Shown here in pieces: positions 49,740 to 61,474 of a stretch of DNA of 64,000 nucleotides. The DNA comes from Morella rubra (taxonomy: Eukaryota; Streptophyta; Magnoliopsida; Fagales; Myricaceae). A program made the translations under genes and the position numbers. The stretch's first letter is position 1; each line of letters opens with the position of its first letter. The notes below the pieces were generated by a model that was not told the origin of the DNA, ran no database searches, and saw only the letters and a list, made by a program, of their open reading frames with translations. The stretch lies in the NCBI GenBank assembly GCA_003952965.2, contig RXIC02000094.1, positions 91,517-155,516 on the forward strand. Direction: 5' to 3'.

Positions 49740-50211
49740 TCAAGGATTATTGCTTCCTTTACCACCGGGGCTCCCTTTCTTCGGCTCATGTGTAGGATTG
49801 GCAGAAGGGTATTGATAATCCGACAGCGTATCAACTCGGCCTAGAAGCTTTCTCGCCTTGATTCGGATCATCACCTTCATAAATGGAAGACATTGCATCC
49901 ATGAAGCGGACAAAACATAAAGTAAAAAGGACTCTGTAACTCAAAAGGAGCAGAAGTTAATTTACGCACATGCATGCCCGAAACTAAGCTTACCTCACCG
50001 TGCGGGTAGGTTAGCTCCATACTATCTCTGAAGCCATCAGCTCTGACTACAAGGAAGAAACAAAGTACATGTTAAGCCAACTATATGGTTTTTGGAATTC
50101 TTTTTATTCTGGGAAACTTGCTTGGTGTTTACCTGAAGACGACCAAATAAGGAGTAGGAGAAGGACGGGGATAAAGGCCTTGGTCCCAGAAAGCATTGGT
50201 GATTTCTCCAT
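49740..50211 (-). CDS. PSY: PSY-type tyrosine-sulfated peptide precursor
   Basis: Three small exons on the minus strand, 50211-50133, 50046-49994 and 49874-49740, give 88 aa in consistent phase. Residues 1 to about 29 form a signal peptide with a Leu-rich core (AFIPVLLLLLIWSSS). A short acidic propeptide follows, then basic RIKARKLLGRV, then DYQYPSANPTHEP. That last stretch fits the PSY consensus DYxxPxANPxHxP (Arabidopsis PSY1 mature peptide starts DYGDPSANPKH). The tail is Gly/Lys/Pro-rich (KKGSPGGKGSNNP). PSY peptides are secreted, sulfated on the Asp-Tyr tyrosine by TPST, and promote cell expansion and balance growth with stress responses. The exon 3 acceptor (TTTATGAAG) has a modest pyrimidine tract but is the only one found that keeps the frame. 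A decayed relative lies at 52081-52657. Confidence 0.82.
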
Positions 50212-52080
50212 TGCTGTTTAAGCTTTGATGTTGTGTTTAAAACGCGATTCAAGATGTGTTTATATTCTCAGTGGATGTTGTGATTGACACGCGATTCAAG
50301 ATGAACTTATATTCTGAGTGGGGTGGGGGATGAGGGGGGAATGCAGCCAAAAGAGCTTGTCATGATGAACTTCTCAGAAAGCTTTGTGGAATGATAGTGA
50401 AATTGCAACACCCATTGCCCACCAACTCAAAGTCAACTATCTTAAGTTCAGTGTCGTTTCTCATCAGCCAGAAGCAAGTGTGAACGTGGGACATTTTGTT
50501 CCCCCTTTAAAATTGAACTCCCATTCGATAACTTCTTTAATTTCCTGGAGAAACCAGGGGTCAGTTTCACAAGTTAGGTTCCATTCCATTTATAGTTAAT
50601 TCACTCGCGTCCTAGTAGTTAGTGCCCCTCGATCATCAAATAAAGCATACCATACTTGGTAACTCATGAACTGGGTGAAACAATCATAAATTATTGTTCT
50701 GCAGATGAAATCATTATGAATGCTCTAGTGACTCATAGTAACATAACATAACATATTAATTAAATCACCTTCCAGCTGGAGGGGTTGCTTCTTGATATTT
50801 TTATGTTGCTGTACAGCTACTAGTCGAGGAATATTAATGATGAAGATTCCATTCCTATGCTTCTGCAACATGAGGTTGTCGGCAGATATAACAACATAGA
50901 ACTGCTCACCATAAATAACTTATATGCTGTCAAAGGAGTAAGCAGGCACTCACCCATTGTTCTTGAGGAACGTGTGAAAAGTTCTTTTGAGCTAAAACTC
51001 GTTTTTCATGTTTTAGTACCCAATCATATTTTAGTTTCCTTCTTTACATTGTACTATCTGGTTCTTCTCATGCATCTCAGGACTCATTGTTGTCATTATC
51101 AACTAGAGGCACTAGTTTCTTTGTTATACATGGCATTTATGAAAGGATTAATAGCAGAGAGAGGAGGGTTTGGTGACTATATATGAGGCCAGAAAGACAA
51201 CCTCTTAACAGTTTGTAAAGAATTGCAGAACTTGTTCCAGAAATTCCAACTATCAAAAGTTCTAATTATTAATTTTGATCTCCTTATCAGAACTGACTAT
51301 TAGTTGGGGAGCGAACCTGTCTGATCCACCATTTGTAGCCAGAATATGCTTTTCATGTCGAAGAAAAAGTAATGGAAAAATGAAATTAACATATCTGGTG
51401 TATTCTGCACACTACGCATGCTTCTTCCCTTTGGCTCGGTGATCTGTTCCTATTGCTATTTCTGTCTGGTCTCTTCTACCAGTGGATTGATTTGCGATCA
51501 AAGTGAGTGATTTCCTTACTCTAGCTTCCCAAAGAATTAATAATAATAAATTTTCCTTCTCTCACAATCTTGGTAAAAAGAATTGAGATTCATAGCAATG
51601 GTGATGGTTGCAACAGCATTAGTGGATTAATAAGTCTTCCTCTAAAGTTGACGTCCCAACTGTACCAACTTTTTGGGGGAAAACTACAGTTGTTTCAATT
51701 CACCGAACTTCAATATCATCCCAGCATAGGATATGTCATGTTAAATCTCTAACTTTGCCTACCAACATATAGCACCGTTATTACCCAAAAACATATAGGG
51801 CCACTATCATTGTGCCTTTACCACAATTTAGTTGGGTTGGCTAACCAAATAAACTACCTGTCATGTGGGAAACTCACTTTCTATCATAGTATATTTTCAG
51901 ATCAGCTCCCTCATTATTTGTTGCAAAAGGAGTATAGTCAGCAAGATTCATGAAAGAGAAAGCATCTTAATTAATTGTACAAATCCATATGCTGTTGCCA
52001 CGCAGAGCTCCGGTTACATGATTTCATCAAACAAAGCGACAACAGATGCGCTACCATGAACCTGTTATCAGGTTTAAAGC
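50212..52080. other. Intergenic DNA, no gene recognised
   Basis: Upstream of the PSY gene. The longest open frame (109 codons, from 50857 on the plus strand) is hydrophobic and lacks a known domain or coding bias. No element termini were recognised. Confidence 0.5.
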
Positions 52081-52657
52081 TCAACATTCTTCCCCGGTAA
52101 GAGTCGCCTTTATTACTACATGTCTGAAGCATTGAAGTGAGGACAAGTAGGTAGTCGGCAGGGGTATGAATGACCAACACCAGGCTCCCCTGTCCCTACT
52201 TTGTGCCTTTTGATTGTGTCCAGCTTTTTCATAGCCCTCAATCTCTATAAGCTTACTCGCGTTTAATTGGGCAATGACCTTCAAAATTCACATAGTATGT
52301 CAGCAAAAAATGCTATATGTGATTAGGCACAATAGTTAAGCAACAAGATATAGCTTCCGAGTACATCCTCACTAAGAAATATCGCACTATTCCCTGTTAT
52401 TTCCAATTATCTATTCGTACTAATGTACCGTTAAGCATGACTTAAAAGGGTGAAAATTATGATATAAGGTTTAATATGGTCAAAGAGTACTGTCTTTGAC
52501 TCTGCCTGCAGGAGAAAAACACAATAGAAAACAGTTTACTTAAGCAGAATCTTCACAAATTTGATTAACACACAAGTAGAACCTTCTGACCCTGAGACAT
52601 ATCAGCGAGGATCAGCGTAAGGAGGATGAGAAAAAACGTTCTGATCTTAGGGCTCAT
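52081..52657 (-). pseudogene. Decayed PSY-like peptide gene
   Basis: On the minus strand an ATG at 52657 opens a signal peptide (MSPKIRTFFLILLTLILADM). The first exon can end at 52591 in phase 1, as in the PSY gene at 49740-50211. An exon-3-like block starts at 52278 after the same GAAG acceptor and shares GCGAG-AAGCTT-TAG with PSY exon 3. It reads NASKLIEIEGYEKAGHN where PSY has ARKLLGRVDTLSDYQYPSAN. The Tyr and Asn are kept, but the Asp before Tyr and the His-x-Pro end are lost in this frame. The exon-2-like block (52494-52509 after CTCCTGCAG) runs into a stop. It is probably a tandem paralogue that has decayed; a divergent functional peptide with other splicing is not excluded. Confidence 0.45.
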
Positions 52658-52659
52658 GG

Positions 52660-53350
52660 TGGATACGTGGAGGTAGCTTTGAGAGGATAGGGAGAGGTGA
52701 TTTTTATTCTAGCTAGGTGGAAGAGGGTGAATTCATGAGAAGTTTTCATGGTTGCAAGGTAATCAAAAGTTCTTTGGCATGATGAAGAATTAGCAGTACC
52801 CATAGTGATCGCCACAAAGTCCGCTGATAAAGCTTTTGTGTCATCGAACCTAAAATTTACTTTTAGTCCATTGAAAGCAGCTCCTAATTTGGATGGATAA
52901 AGCGATCAATGCTTGCATGGCTCAGGCTTTCCATATTCTGCTTTGACTTGTCAGTTTTCTTGCGTGTCTAGAACTCAACCATATATCAAAGTCCATATGC
53001 CCATTCATTAGCTTCAGACCACAGTACATAGTCAAAGGGAATCATTATCAGTGCATGAGCAAGCAATTGGCACGATACAAGTTTCAATCCCTCTAATTGA
53101 TTACTAGTTATTGGATGTTGCTTTCATTGTTGAATATGGTCTTAACAGAAATATACAGTAAGAATATTGAAATCCTGTCATGCCAAAGACTAACATATTC
53201 GATTCAACCTGCTAAATCCAAATGGTATTAGTACAGATATAGGTATCAGGATTAGATTATAGAAAATGATTAATTAAACATTATTGCAAAATGAGAATCT
53301 TAATCCATATACCTGATCAATATTACGTTTTTTTTAACAATCTTATATAA
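52660..53350. other. Intergenic DNA
   Basis: No gene recognised. It ends at the TATAA target site of the next element. Confidence 0.5.
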
Positions 53351-53758
53351 TGTTGACTTTCGCGTTTTTTTTTTTCTCTCTCGCGATTCCATACCCAAGC
53401 CATCGAAGTCAAGATTTGCAGACGGCAAATCTTTCAGTGCAGCAACAACTCCATTTAATGGAGTCAGGCGTGCAGTTCATTAACTGCAACAGCTCAACAA
53501 GAAACTGATTTACACTTTTCTTCCTTCCTTTATAAATCAGTAACGTGAATGAGAGAAAGAGCGCGAAGCAAGGTGCGAAGTATAGTGAGTAAAAAGAGTA
53601 AGAAAGAGGTGCTGCAGAAAGTGGTTGTGAGAGTTGAGAGTTGTACATTTTGGTTTGTTGAAATCAAAGTAATCTCCTCTGTATGGACATAGGCAAATTT
53701 CCGAACCACGTTAAATATTGGCCTCCTTGTGTTTATATTTCCCGTTCCGTGCTCAACA
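53351..53758 (+). repeat. 5' LTR of the Tnt1-like element
   Basis: 408 bp. It has a TATA-type sequence (TTTATAAATC, about 53528) and the CGAACCACGTTAAATATTGG block shared with the 3' LTR. It starts TGTT and ends AACA. Confidence 0.92.
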
Positions 53759-56536
53759 AGTGGTATTAGAGCCCGGCAGGTCGTCGAAATTTTCGTTTTT
53801 GTATTCGGCCGAGACTAGATCTGTGTCCAAATAGAATTTTGGAGCTAACTGGGAATTCCTCGCGACGAGACGAGCACAACGGTACAAATCGGAGGTCAAA
53901 CGGACACCGCACGCACCCACACGCGCCGATAGAAGTTTCTACGCGTGTGCCCACTCTCTGCACGTGCCTCCATGCACTGCAAGCTACCGGAAATTTCTTG
54001 CATGTGCCCGCACGAGCTCCAACAACAGACCACGAGCCAAACCAGGCTCCAGGCCGTACAGGTCATCTAACCGGGTTCAGGTTCTTGACCGGGTTTCGAG
54101 TCAACTCGCTGAGTCAACCGAGTTAGAGAGTCAACTCGCCGAGTTACCGAGTTGACTCGCCCAAATTTGAGCTAACGGAGCTCGTTAACGACATCAGCAT
54201 CTCTGGAGAATATTCCGTTAACTTTAACGAAATATTCTGTTTCTGGAAAGAATATTCCAAATTCGCATTTTGTGCATTTGGACCTAATTTTTTTGTCCTT
54301 TTTGGGCCGGGTCGGACCTGTTCCTAGCTATTTCGACCATTCCGGACGCAACGGTGGGCCCCGTTTTATGAGATTCTACTCCAAACGTAGAGCAACAAGC
54401 CATTTGAGCTAGTGTTAAAGGCGGAATCTATGGAGGATTCAACTTCTGGTGCAATGATCAAGCTTACGGTGACCTCCGGATACCCCGATCCGGAAGATCT
54501 TTAAATTACAAGGATCTGTTTGATCCAATAGAAGAGAAAGGAACAAAACCAGACAGACGGAAAAGGATTGGAAAAAGTCGAATAAGAAAACTATTGGTCA
54601 GATCAGAAATGGATCGACCATAGTGTATTTCATCATGTTGCACAGAGACAGACGCCTACACGCTATGGTAAAAGCTGGAGAACATGTATCAAGCCAAAAT
54701 CACTCACAATAAGGCTCTCTTAAAGAGACGCCTTGTAAATTTGAAGTTAAGAGCGGCACCTCTATTGCTGAGCACACCAGTGAGTTTCAGAACCTGGTGA
54801 ACCAACTTTCAACCATGGCGTTGAAACTTGGCGATGAAGAACAAGCTCTCTTACTTCTCAGTTCACTACCAGATAGCTGGGAGACGTTGGTGGTCTCCCT
54901 CAGCAATTCGGCTCCAGACTTACCATGGTGATGTAAAGATGCCTTGTTCAATGAGGAAGCCAGGAGAAAAGAGGCGAATGGACCAGTCACATGCCTTCGT
55001 AACCGAAGGAAGCTGCACCAACGAAGTGGTACAGGCGTGCAGTTCATTAACTGCAACAGCTCAACAAGAAACTGATTTACACTTTTCTTCCTTCCTTTAT
55101 AAATCAGTAACGTGAATGAGAGAAAGAGGCGAAGAAGGTGCAAGTATAGTGAGTAAAAAGAGTAAGAAAGAGGTGCTGCAAAAGTGGTTGTGAGAGTTGA
55201 GAGTTGTACATTTTGGTTTGTTGAAATCAAAGTAATCTCCTCTGTATGGACGTAGGCAAATTGCCGAACCACGTTAAATATTGGCCTCCGTGTGTTTGTG
55301 TTTTTCGTTCTGTGCTCAACAAGTGGTATCAGAGCCGGCAGGTGAAATTTTGTTTTTGTATTCGGCCGAGACTAGATCTGTGTCCAAATGAATTTTGGAG
55401 CTAACTGGGAATTCCTCGCGACGAGACGAGCACAACGGTACAAACGGAGGTCAAACGGACACCGCACGCACCCACACGCGCCGATAGAAGTTTCTGCGCG
55501 TGTGCCCACTCTCTGCACGTGCCTCCAGCACTTACCGGAGCATGACGCGCTTCCGGCCGTACAGGTCATCCCGGGTTCGGTTCTTGACCGGGTTTTGAGT
55601 CAACTCGCTGAGTCAACCGAGTTACGCCGAGTTACCGAGTTGACTCGCCCGAGTTTAGCTTAACGGAGCTCGTTAACGGCGTCAGCATCTCCGGAGAATA
55701 TTCCGTTAACTTTAACGGAATATTCTGTTTCTGGAAGGAATATTCCAGATTCGAATTTTGTGCATTTGGGCCCAATTTTTGTCCTTTTTGGGCCGGACGG
55801 ACCTGTTCCTAGCTATTTCGACCGTTCCGGACGCAACGGTGGGCTCCGTTTTGAGATTCTACTCCAAACGTAGAGCAACAAGCCATTTGAGCTAGTGTTA
55901 AAGGCGGAATCTATGGAGGATTCAACTTCTGGTGCAATGATCAAGCTTACGGCGACCAACTATACACTCTGGAGACCCCGGATGGAAGATCTCTTAAATT
56001 GCAAGGATCTGTTTGATCCAATAGAAGAGAAAGGAGTAAAACCAGACGAGACGCCGGAAAAGGATTGGAAAAAGTCGAATAAGAAAACTATTGGTCAGAT
56101 CAGACAATGGATCGACCATAGTGTATTTCATCATGTTGCACAGGAGACAGACGCCTACACGCTATGGCAAAAGCTGGAGAACATGTATCAGGCCAAAACA
56201 CTCAAATAAGGCTCTCTTAATGAGACGCCTTGTGAATTTGAAGTTGAAGAGCGGTACCTCTGTTGCTGAGCACACCAGTGAGTTTCAGAACCTGGTGAAC
56301 CAACTTTCAACCGTGGCGTTGAAACTTGGCGATGAAGAACAAGCTCTCTTACTTCTCAGTTCACTACCAGACAGTGGGAGACGTTGGTGGTCTCCCTCAG
56401 CAATTCGGCTCCAGATGATAAACTTACCATGGTGATGTTAAAGTATGCCTTGTTCAATGAGGAAGCCAGGAGAAAAGAGGCTGGTATGGACCAGTCACAT
56501 GCCTTCGTAACCGAAGGAAGCACCAACGAAGTGGTA
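53465..56536 (+). repeat. 1.5-kb tandem duplication (LTR 3' part + leader + gag 5' part)
   Basis: Unit 1 is 53465-55031 and unit 2 is 55032-56536. Each starts CAGGCGTGCAGTTC inside the LTR, contains the PBS and the Asp/Thr-rich leader with repeated GAGTTGACTCG-type words, and ends in gag at CCAACGAAGTGGTA. The junction at 55031/55032 joins gag directly to LTR. Unit 1 gag (about 54430-55031) has more indels than unit 2. Confidence 0.88.
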
Positions 56537-56713
56537 GAGGGAGAAGTAGAGGCAGAAGCACATGAGTTCCCAAAATCCCGGGTTACCAAAAAGGGCAAGA
56601 TGAAATGTTTCCACTGTGGCATCGAAGGCCACATTAAAAGGAACTGCCGGAAGTTACAACGGAGCAAGGCCAATCCAGCAACCAGCCAAAGAAGGCCGAT
56701 GGTGAAGCATTAG
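55913..56713 (+). pseudogene. Tnt1-like gag, frameshifted
   Basis: It starts MEDSTSGAMIKLTATNYTLW. The frame shifts near 56205 (after MYQAKTLK) and near 56375 (after LLSSLPDS). The C-terminal part holds a CCHC knuckle, CFHCGIEGHIKRNC (about 56606-56647), and stops at 56713. This is UBN2/Copia gag. Confidence 0.88.
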
Positions 56714-57384
56714 TCACCATTCCAGGAGATTGTGCATTACTCTCCACCGTGAAGAAGAATGTCTCCATGTTGCGAGTCAGGATGCAGAATGGGTGGTAGA
56801 CACAGCAGCTTCCTACCACGCCACTCCTCGCAGTGATTTCTTCACCACGTATAAAGCCGGAGATTATGGTACAGTGAGGATGGGTAACACCAGTTCCTCA
56901 AAGATCGCGGGTATTGGCGATGTTCGTATAAAGACAAATATTGGCTGTACCATGGTGTTGAAAGACGTTCGACACGTGCCCGACCTCCGGTTAAATTTGA
57001 TATCCGGGACACCCTTGATCAATTGGGCTACGACAACCACTTCGGCAACGGTGCTTGGAAGCTGACGAAAGGCACCATGGTTGTCGCCCGTGGACATATC
57101 TGCGGCACGTTATACAAGACTCATGTGAAGATATGCACCGATAGCCTCAATGCAGTTCAAGATGAGGCATCTCCAAATCTGTGGCACGAGAGACTCGGTC
57201 ACATGGGTGAAAAAGGGTTGTTTACACTAGCAAAGAAGGCGCTTATTACAGTCAACAAAGGTACAACGCTAAACCCTTGTGAGCATTGCTTGTTCGGTAA
57301 GCAACATCGAGTCTCGTTTAGTACATCTGCTAGTAAAAGATCAGAGTTGTTGAGCCTAGTACACTCTGATATATGCGTCCCTTA
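56714..57384 (+). pseudogene. Tnt1-like protease and GAG-pre-integrase, frameshifted
   Basis: EWVVDTAASYHATP (about 56787-56828) matches the Tnt1 protease site. MGNTSSSKIAGIGDV and VLKDVRHVPDLRLNLISG follow. After a frameshift near 57010, ASPNLWHERLGHMGEKGL is the pre-integrase finger and LNPCEHCLFGKQHRVSF ends it. A stop at 57383 interrupts SDICVP. Confidence 0.88.
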
Positions 57385-58330
57385 GAGGTGGAGTCTTTGG
57401 GCGGTAACAGGTATTTTGTTACATTTATTGATGATGCTTCACGTAAAGTGTGGGTGTATTTCTTGAGAACGAAGGACCAAGTTTTTGAACAGTTCAAAAA
57501 CTTTCACGCTATGGTGGAAAGAGAAACTGGAAAAAAGTTGAAGTGCCTCCGGACAGACAATGGAGGCGAGTACACTTCCAGGGAGTTCAGAGCATACTGC
57601 TCTGGCCATGGCATCAGACATGAGAAGACGGTCCCACGCACCCCACAACACAATGGTGTAGCCGAGAGGATGAATCGGACCATTGTAGAACGAACCAGAT
57701 GTATGCTCAGTATGGCTAAGTTGCCTAAGCCATTCTGGGGTGAAGCAGTTCATGCAGCCTGTTACCTGATCAACAGAACACCATCTGTACCGTTGAAGTT
57801 CGAAGTTCCGGAGATGGTGTGGTCTGGTCATAAGATCTCCTACTCTCATCTGAGAGTATTTGGGTGCAAAGCATTTGCACATGTATCCAAGGAGCAGAGG
57901 CAGAAGCTTGATGTCAAGTCCACTCCGTGTATTTTTATTGGCTACGGAGATGAAGAATTTGGATACAGACTTTGGGATCCAGAAGCTAAGAAGGTCATCA
58001 GAAGCAAGGACATTGTGTTCCATGAAGCTGAGTTATACGGTAGCTTCAAAAGATCAACAAACCCAGGTGAAAACAGTACAAGTGCTCAAGATACTGTTAC
58101 CAGTCCTGCGCCATTCCAGTCTACCACAGAGACTGAAGAAATGCAGGAAGGATCCCAGAAGAAGAAGAGGAAGTTAATGATGATGCAGAGGGTGTTGAGT
58201 GGGGGGAACAAGTACCCACTCCACCAGAAGCTGCTGAATCATCACAGCAATCAGATGATGAAGAACTTCCTCCAGTTGATGACCCTCAACAGAACAGATC
58301 TACGAGAGGTCGGTTGCTGATTCCATCATG
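57385..58330 (+). pseudogene. Tnt1-like integrase core and linker
   Basis: The longest intact stretch of the element. YFVTFIDDASRKVWVYFLRT holds the first catalytic Asp, LRTDNGGEYTSREF the second, and TPQHNGVAERMNRTIVE the Glu. RVFGCKAFAHV and FIGYGDEEFGYRLWD follow. The linker before RT ends in a shifted frame near 58320. Confidence 0.9.
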
Positions 58331-58339
58331 AAGATATCC

Positions 58340-59385
58340 GGAATCAGATTATATTCTTCTTACTGATGAGGGGGAGCCAGAAAGTTTTCATGAAGCAAGA
58401 GCTCATACAGATAAAGTCAGATGGATTCAAGCTATGCAAGAAGAAATGAGTTCTTTGCAGAAAAATCAGATGTATGAGTTGGTGAAGCTTCCGAAGGGCA
58501 AGAGAGCACTGAAGAATAAATGGGTATTCAAGCTGAAGAACGATGGCAAGCAGGTGAAGTACAAAGCTCATTTGGTCGTCAAAGGTTTCCAACAGAAGAA
58601 AGGAGTTGACTTTGACGAGATATTCTCACCTGTAGTGAAGATGACCTCAATTCGAGTTGTACTTGGATTGGTTGCTAGTCTAGACTTGGAGCTTGAACAA
58701 ATGGATGTGAAGACAGCGTTTCTTCATGGAGATCTCAAAGAAGAGATATACATGAAGCAACCAGAAGGTTTTAAAGTTCATGGGAAGGAACACTTGGTCT
58801 GCAAGTTAAAGAAGAGCCTCTACGGTCTTAAGCAGGCTCCCTGACAGTGGTACAAAAAGTTTGACTCGTTTATGGTGAGTCATGACTATAGAAGGACTGT
58901 TGCAGACCAGTGTGTGTATATTCGCAAATTCTCATATGGTAATTTCGTTACTCTACTGCTTTATGTTGATGATATGCTGATAGTTGGACAAGATGCATCT
59001 ATAATCAGCAAGTTGAAGACAGATCTCTCTAAGTTCTTCAACATGAAGGACTTAGGACCAGCCCAACAGATATTAGGCATGAAGATTGTTCGTGACAGGA
59101 AAGCTAAGAAGCTATGGTTGTCACAGGAGAGATATGTTGAACAAGTGATCAAAAGGTTCAACATGGAAAGTGCTAAGCCAGTCAGTAATCCACTGGCTAG
59201 TCATTTTAAATTGAGCAAAAGCTCGTGTCCCTCATCGAGGGAAAAGGTTGAAGAGATGGCTGTAGTCCCTTACTCTTCAGCTGTTGGCAGTCTTATGTAC
59301 GCAATGGTGTGTACGAGACCTGACATCGCTCACGCTGTAGGAGTCGTGAGCCGATTTCTTTCCAACCCAGGAAAGAAACATTGAG
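58340..59385 (+). pseudogene. Tnt1-like reverse transcriptase, with in-frame stop
   Basis: NKWVFKLKNDGKQVKYKAHL, FDEIFSPVVKMTSIRVVLGL, MDVKTAFLHGDLKEEIYMKQ and KKSLYGLKQAP are standard Copia RT blocks. A TGA at 58842-58844 replaces the Arg codon normally before QWYKKFD. LLYVDDMLIVG (about 58959-58991) holds the catalytic YVDD. A second stop follows at about 59384 (GKKH). Confidence 0.92.
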
Positions 59386-59976
59386 AAGCGGTCAAGTTGA
59401 TTTTCAGGTACCTTAAAGGTACATCGAAGCTATGTTTGTGTTTTGGGGGAGCTGATCCTGTCTTGGAAGGAGATACAGACTCGGATATGGCTGGTGATCT
59501 TGATGGAAGAAAATCTGCATCAGGATTCATTTACACATTTTCTGGGGGAGCTGTCTCATGGCAGTCCTATTTTACAGAAATGTGTGGCTTTATCCACAAC
59601 AGAAGCAGAGTACATTGCTACAGCAAAAGCTGGGAAGGAAATGTTGTGGTTAAAGCGATTTCTCCAAGAGTTGGGTATCAGTCAAAAGGAATACAAGGTA
59701 CATTGTGACAGTCAAAGTGCTCTGGATTTGAGCAAGAATTCAATGTACATTCCCGCACAAAACATATTGACATTCGCTATCATTGGATACGCGAGGTGAT
59801 GGAGCAACAACTACTGAAGCTTGTGAAGATCCACACAAAAGAGAATCCAATAGACATGTTGACAAAGGTGGTCACTCGTGAGAAGCTCGAGCTATGTAGA
59901 GACATAGCCGGGATGGACACCTCCAACTGATTGATGTCAGGACACAATCTCCTCTTGTGGTATGGAGGGGGAGAAT
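59386..59976 (+). pseudogene. Tnt1-like RNase H and 3' end, frameshifted
   Basis: ILRYLKGTSKL-type sequence, KSASGFIYTFSGGAVSWQS, then (in the next frame) VALSTTEAEYIATAKAGKEM and VHCDSQSALDLSKNSMY. The last codons near 59930 are followed by the purine-rich GTATGGAGGGGGAGAAT before the 3' LTR. Confidence 0.88.
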
Positions 59977-60383
59977 TGTTGACTTTCACGTTTTTTTTTT
60001 CTCTCTCACGATTCTATACCCAAGCCACCGAAGTCAAGATTTGCAGGCGGCAAATCTTGCAGCGCAACAACAACTTCATTTAATGGTGTCAGGCGTGCAG
60101 TTCATTAACTGCTGCAGCTCAACAAGAAACTGATTTACACTTTTCTTCCTTCCTTTATAAATCAATAATGTGAATGAGAGAAAGAGCGCAAAGCAAGGTG
60201 CGAAGTGTAGTGAGTAAAAAGAGTAAGAAAGAGGTGCTGCAAAGAGTGGCTGTGAGAGTTGAGAGTTGTACATTTTGGTTTGTTGAAATCAAAGTAATCT
60301 CCTCTGTGTGGACGTAGGCAAATTGCCGAACTACGTTAAATATTGGCCTCCGTGTGTTTGTGTTTCCCGTTCCGTGCTCAACA
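59977..60383 (+). repeat. 3' LTR of the Tnt1-like element
   Basis: 407 bp, same ends as the 5' LTR, followed by TATAA. Confidence 0.92.
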
Positions 60384-60744
60384 TATAATGCGTAAGCCAT
60401 TCTTAATTACTTTGTTATCGTGTATTTATTCAGAAGTTACAAGAAATTAAGAGAAAATTTCCCTTAGCTACATGACATAGAACATTGGTGACTTGCCCTT
60501 GTTGCGTTGTACAAGGAGTTAAAGAGATGAGAAAGTTGCCTTCATCTGTTGCAAGCGTTGTCCTTCACAGGTAAAATATTTCACGAAGATATACTTTGTT
60601 TTTGAAACCCTGTAGGCGTTTCAAATGCAGCACTAGGAAAAAAAACTTTTGCAACAAAATTTTGTTGTACCAACCTTCAATTCCACGTTTTCTTGTGGTA
60701 ATAGCACTGGATAGAAGCATTACTAAAATATATGGTGAAGATGG

Positions 60745-61010
60745 ATGCCTTATACAAGAAGCCAAAGCAACTGGGATGACTTAATCACTTGGGCAACTCA
60801 AGAGTTCAGGGGCAAATCCCTACTTAGCAGGGAAAGAAGAACCTTACTGGCAGCCATGATCTATAAAATATGGATGGAAAGAAACATGAGATTGCATCGA
60901 AATCCACCACCAAGCAGTATCCTGGTTCTGGAAGAAGTAGTGTTTCACGTGAAGGCAAATCTGTATCTACCAACAAACATGCAATGCACCCATCCCCTAT
61001 GAATCTTTTT
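60745..61010 (+). pseudogene. LINE polyprotein C-terminal fragment (zf-RVT-like)
   Basis: The frame reads LITWATQEFRGKSLLSRERR, then TLLAAMIYKIWMERNMRLHR and a tail (SILVLEEVVFHVKANL). This resembles the zinc-binding C-terminus of plant LINE reverse transcriptases (usually ...IWxERNxRxH). Nothing of the catalytic RT lies upstream, so it is a 5'-truncated remnant. The non-coding sequence to about 61270 may be its 3' end. Confidence 0.6.
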
Positions 61011-61474
61011 CTGGCTGACAAGTGACAAATGGCAACTATCTGTGGAAGTGTTTGGAGGTGATCCCCGTGGGGTGGCTGGATAGTGGACCTTTGGTTTTCT
61101 TTGTCTGGTTGTTGCTGTATCATTACTTTTTTGTTGTTTTGCAATGGAACAATGTACCCTCTATGCTGGACCCAGGCTAGATGCTAACTTTGAATGGCTT
61201 TCCCATCCACCCTCTGCACTGGTTCTGAGCCAGGGTGTAACAGGACCCTGGTGTATTTAGGGGGGGGGGTTATGGGTTATGGAAGCTGCCACCTTTATCT
61301 GAAATGCCCTTTACAATTGCTTAAACATAAGATTTAACAAACTTTTTGATGTCATTCGTTTTACTTTTCTTAGGATTCCTATATGCCTACCAGGTGTCCT
61401 TTGATTCCAATACGTCTTACCTAAAATACCAGATTACAGACCCTTAAAAGCTCCTAAACCTTTAGACTATGTTC

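Larger units (their letters stand above)
53351..60383 (+). mobile_element. Tnt1-like Ty1/Copia retrotransposon with internal tandem duplication
   Basis: The 5' LTR is 53351-53758 (TGTTGACTTT...CTCAACA) and the 3' LTR 59977-60383; they differ by roughly one base in twenty by eye. TATAA flanks both ends (53346-53350 and 60384-60388), a clean 5-bp target duplication. The PBS (TGGTATTAGAGCC) starts at 53761. A unit running from inside the LTR through leader and gag (53465-55031) is repeated at 55032-56536. After it come gag end, protease, integrase, RT and RNase H in normal Copia order, close to tobacco Tnt1. Several frameshifts and an in-frame stop show it is not autonomous. Confidence 0.93.

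Noticed and set aside
50857..51186. 109-codon plus-strand frame between the PSY gene and its relic
   Set aside because: No recognisable domain, AT-rich composition like its surroundings, no splice context.
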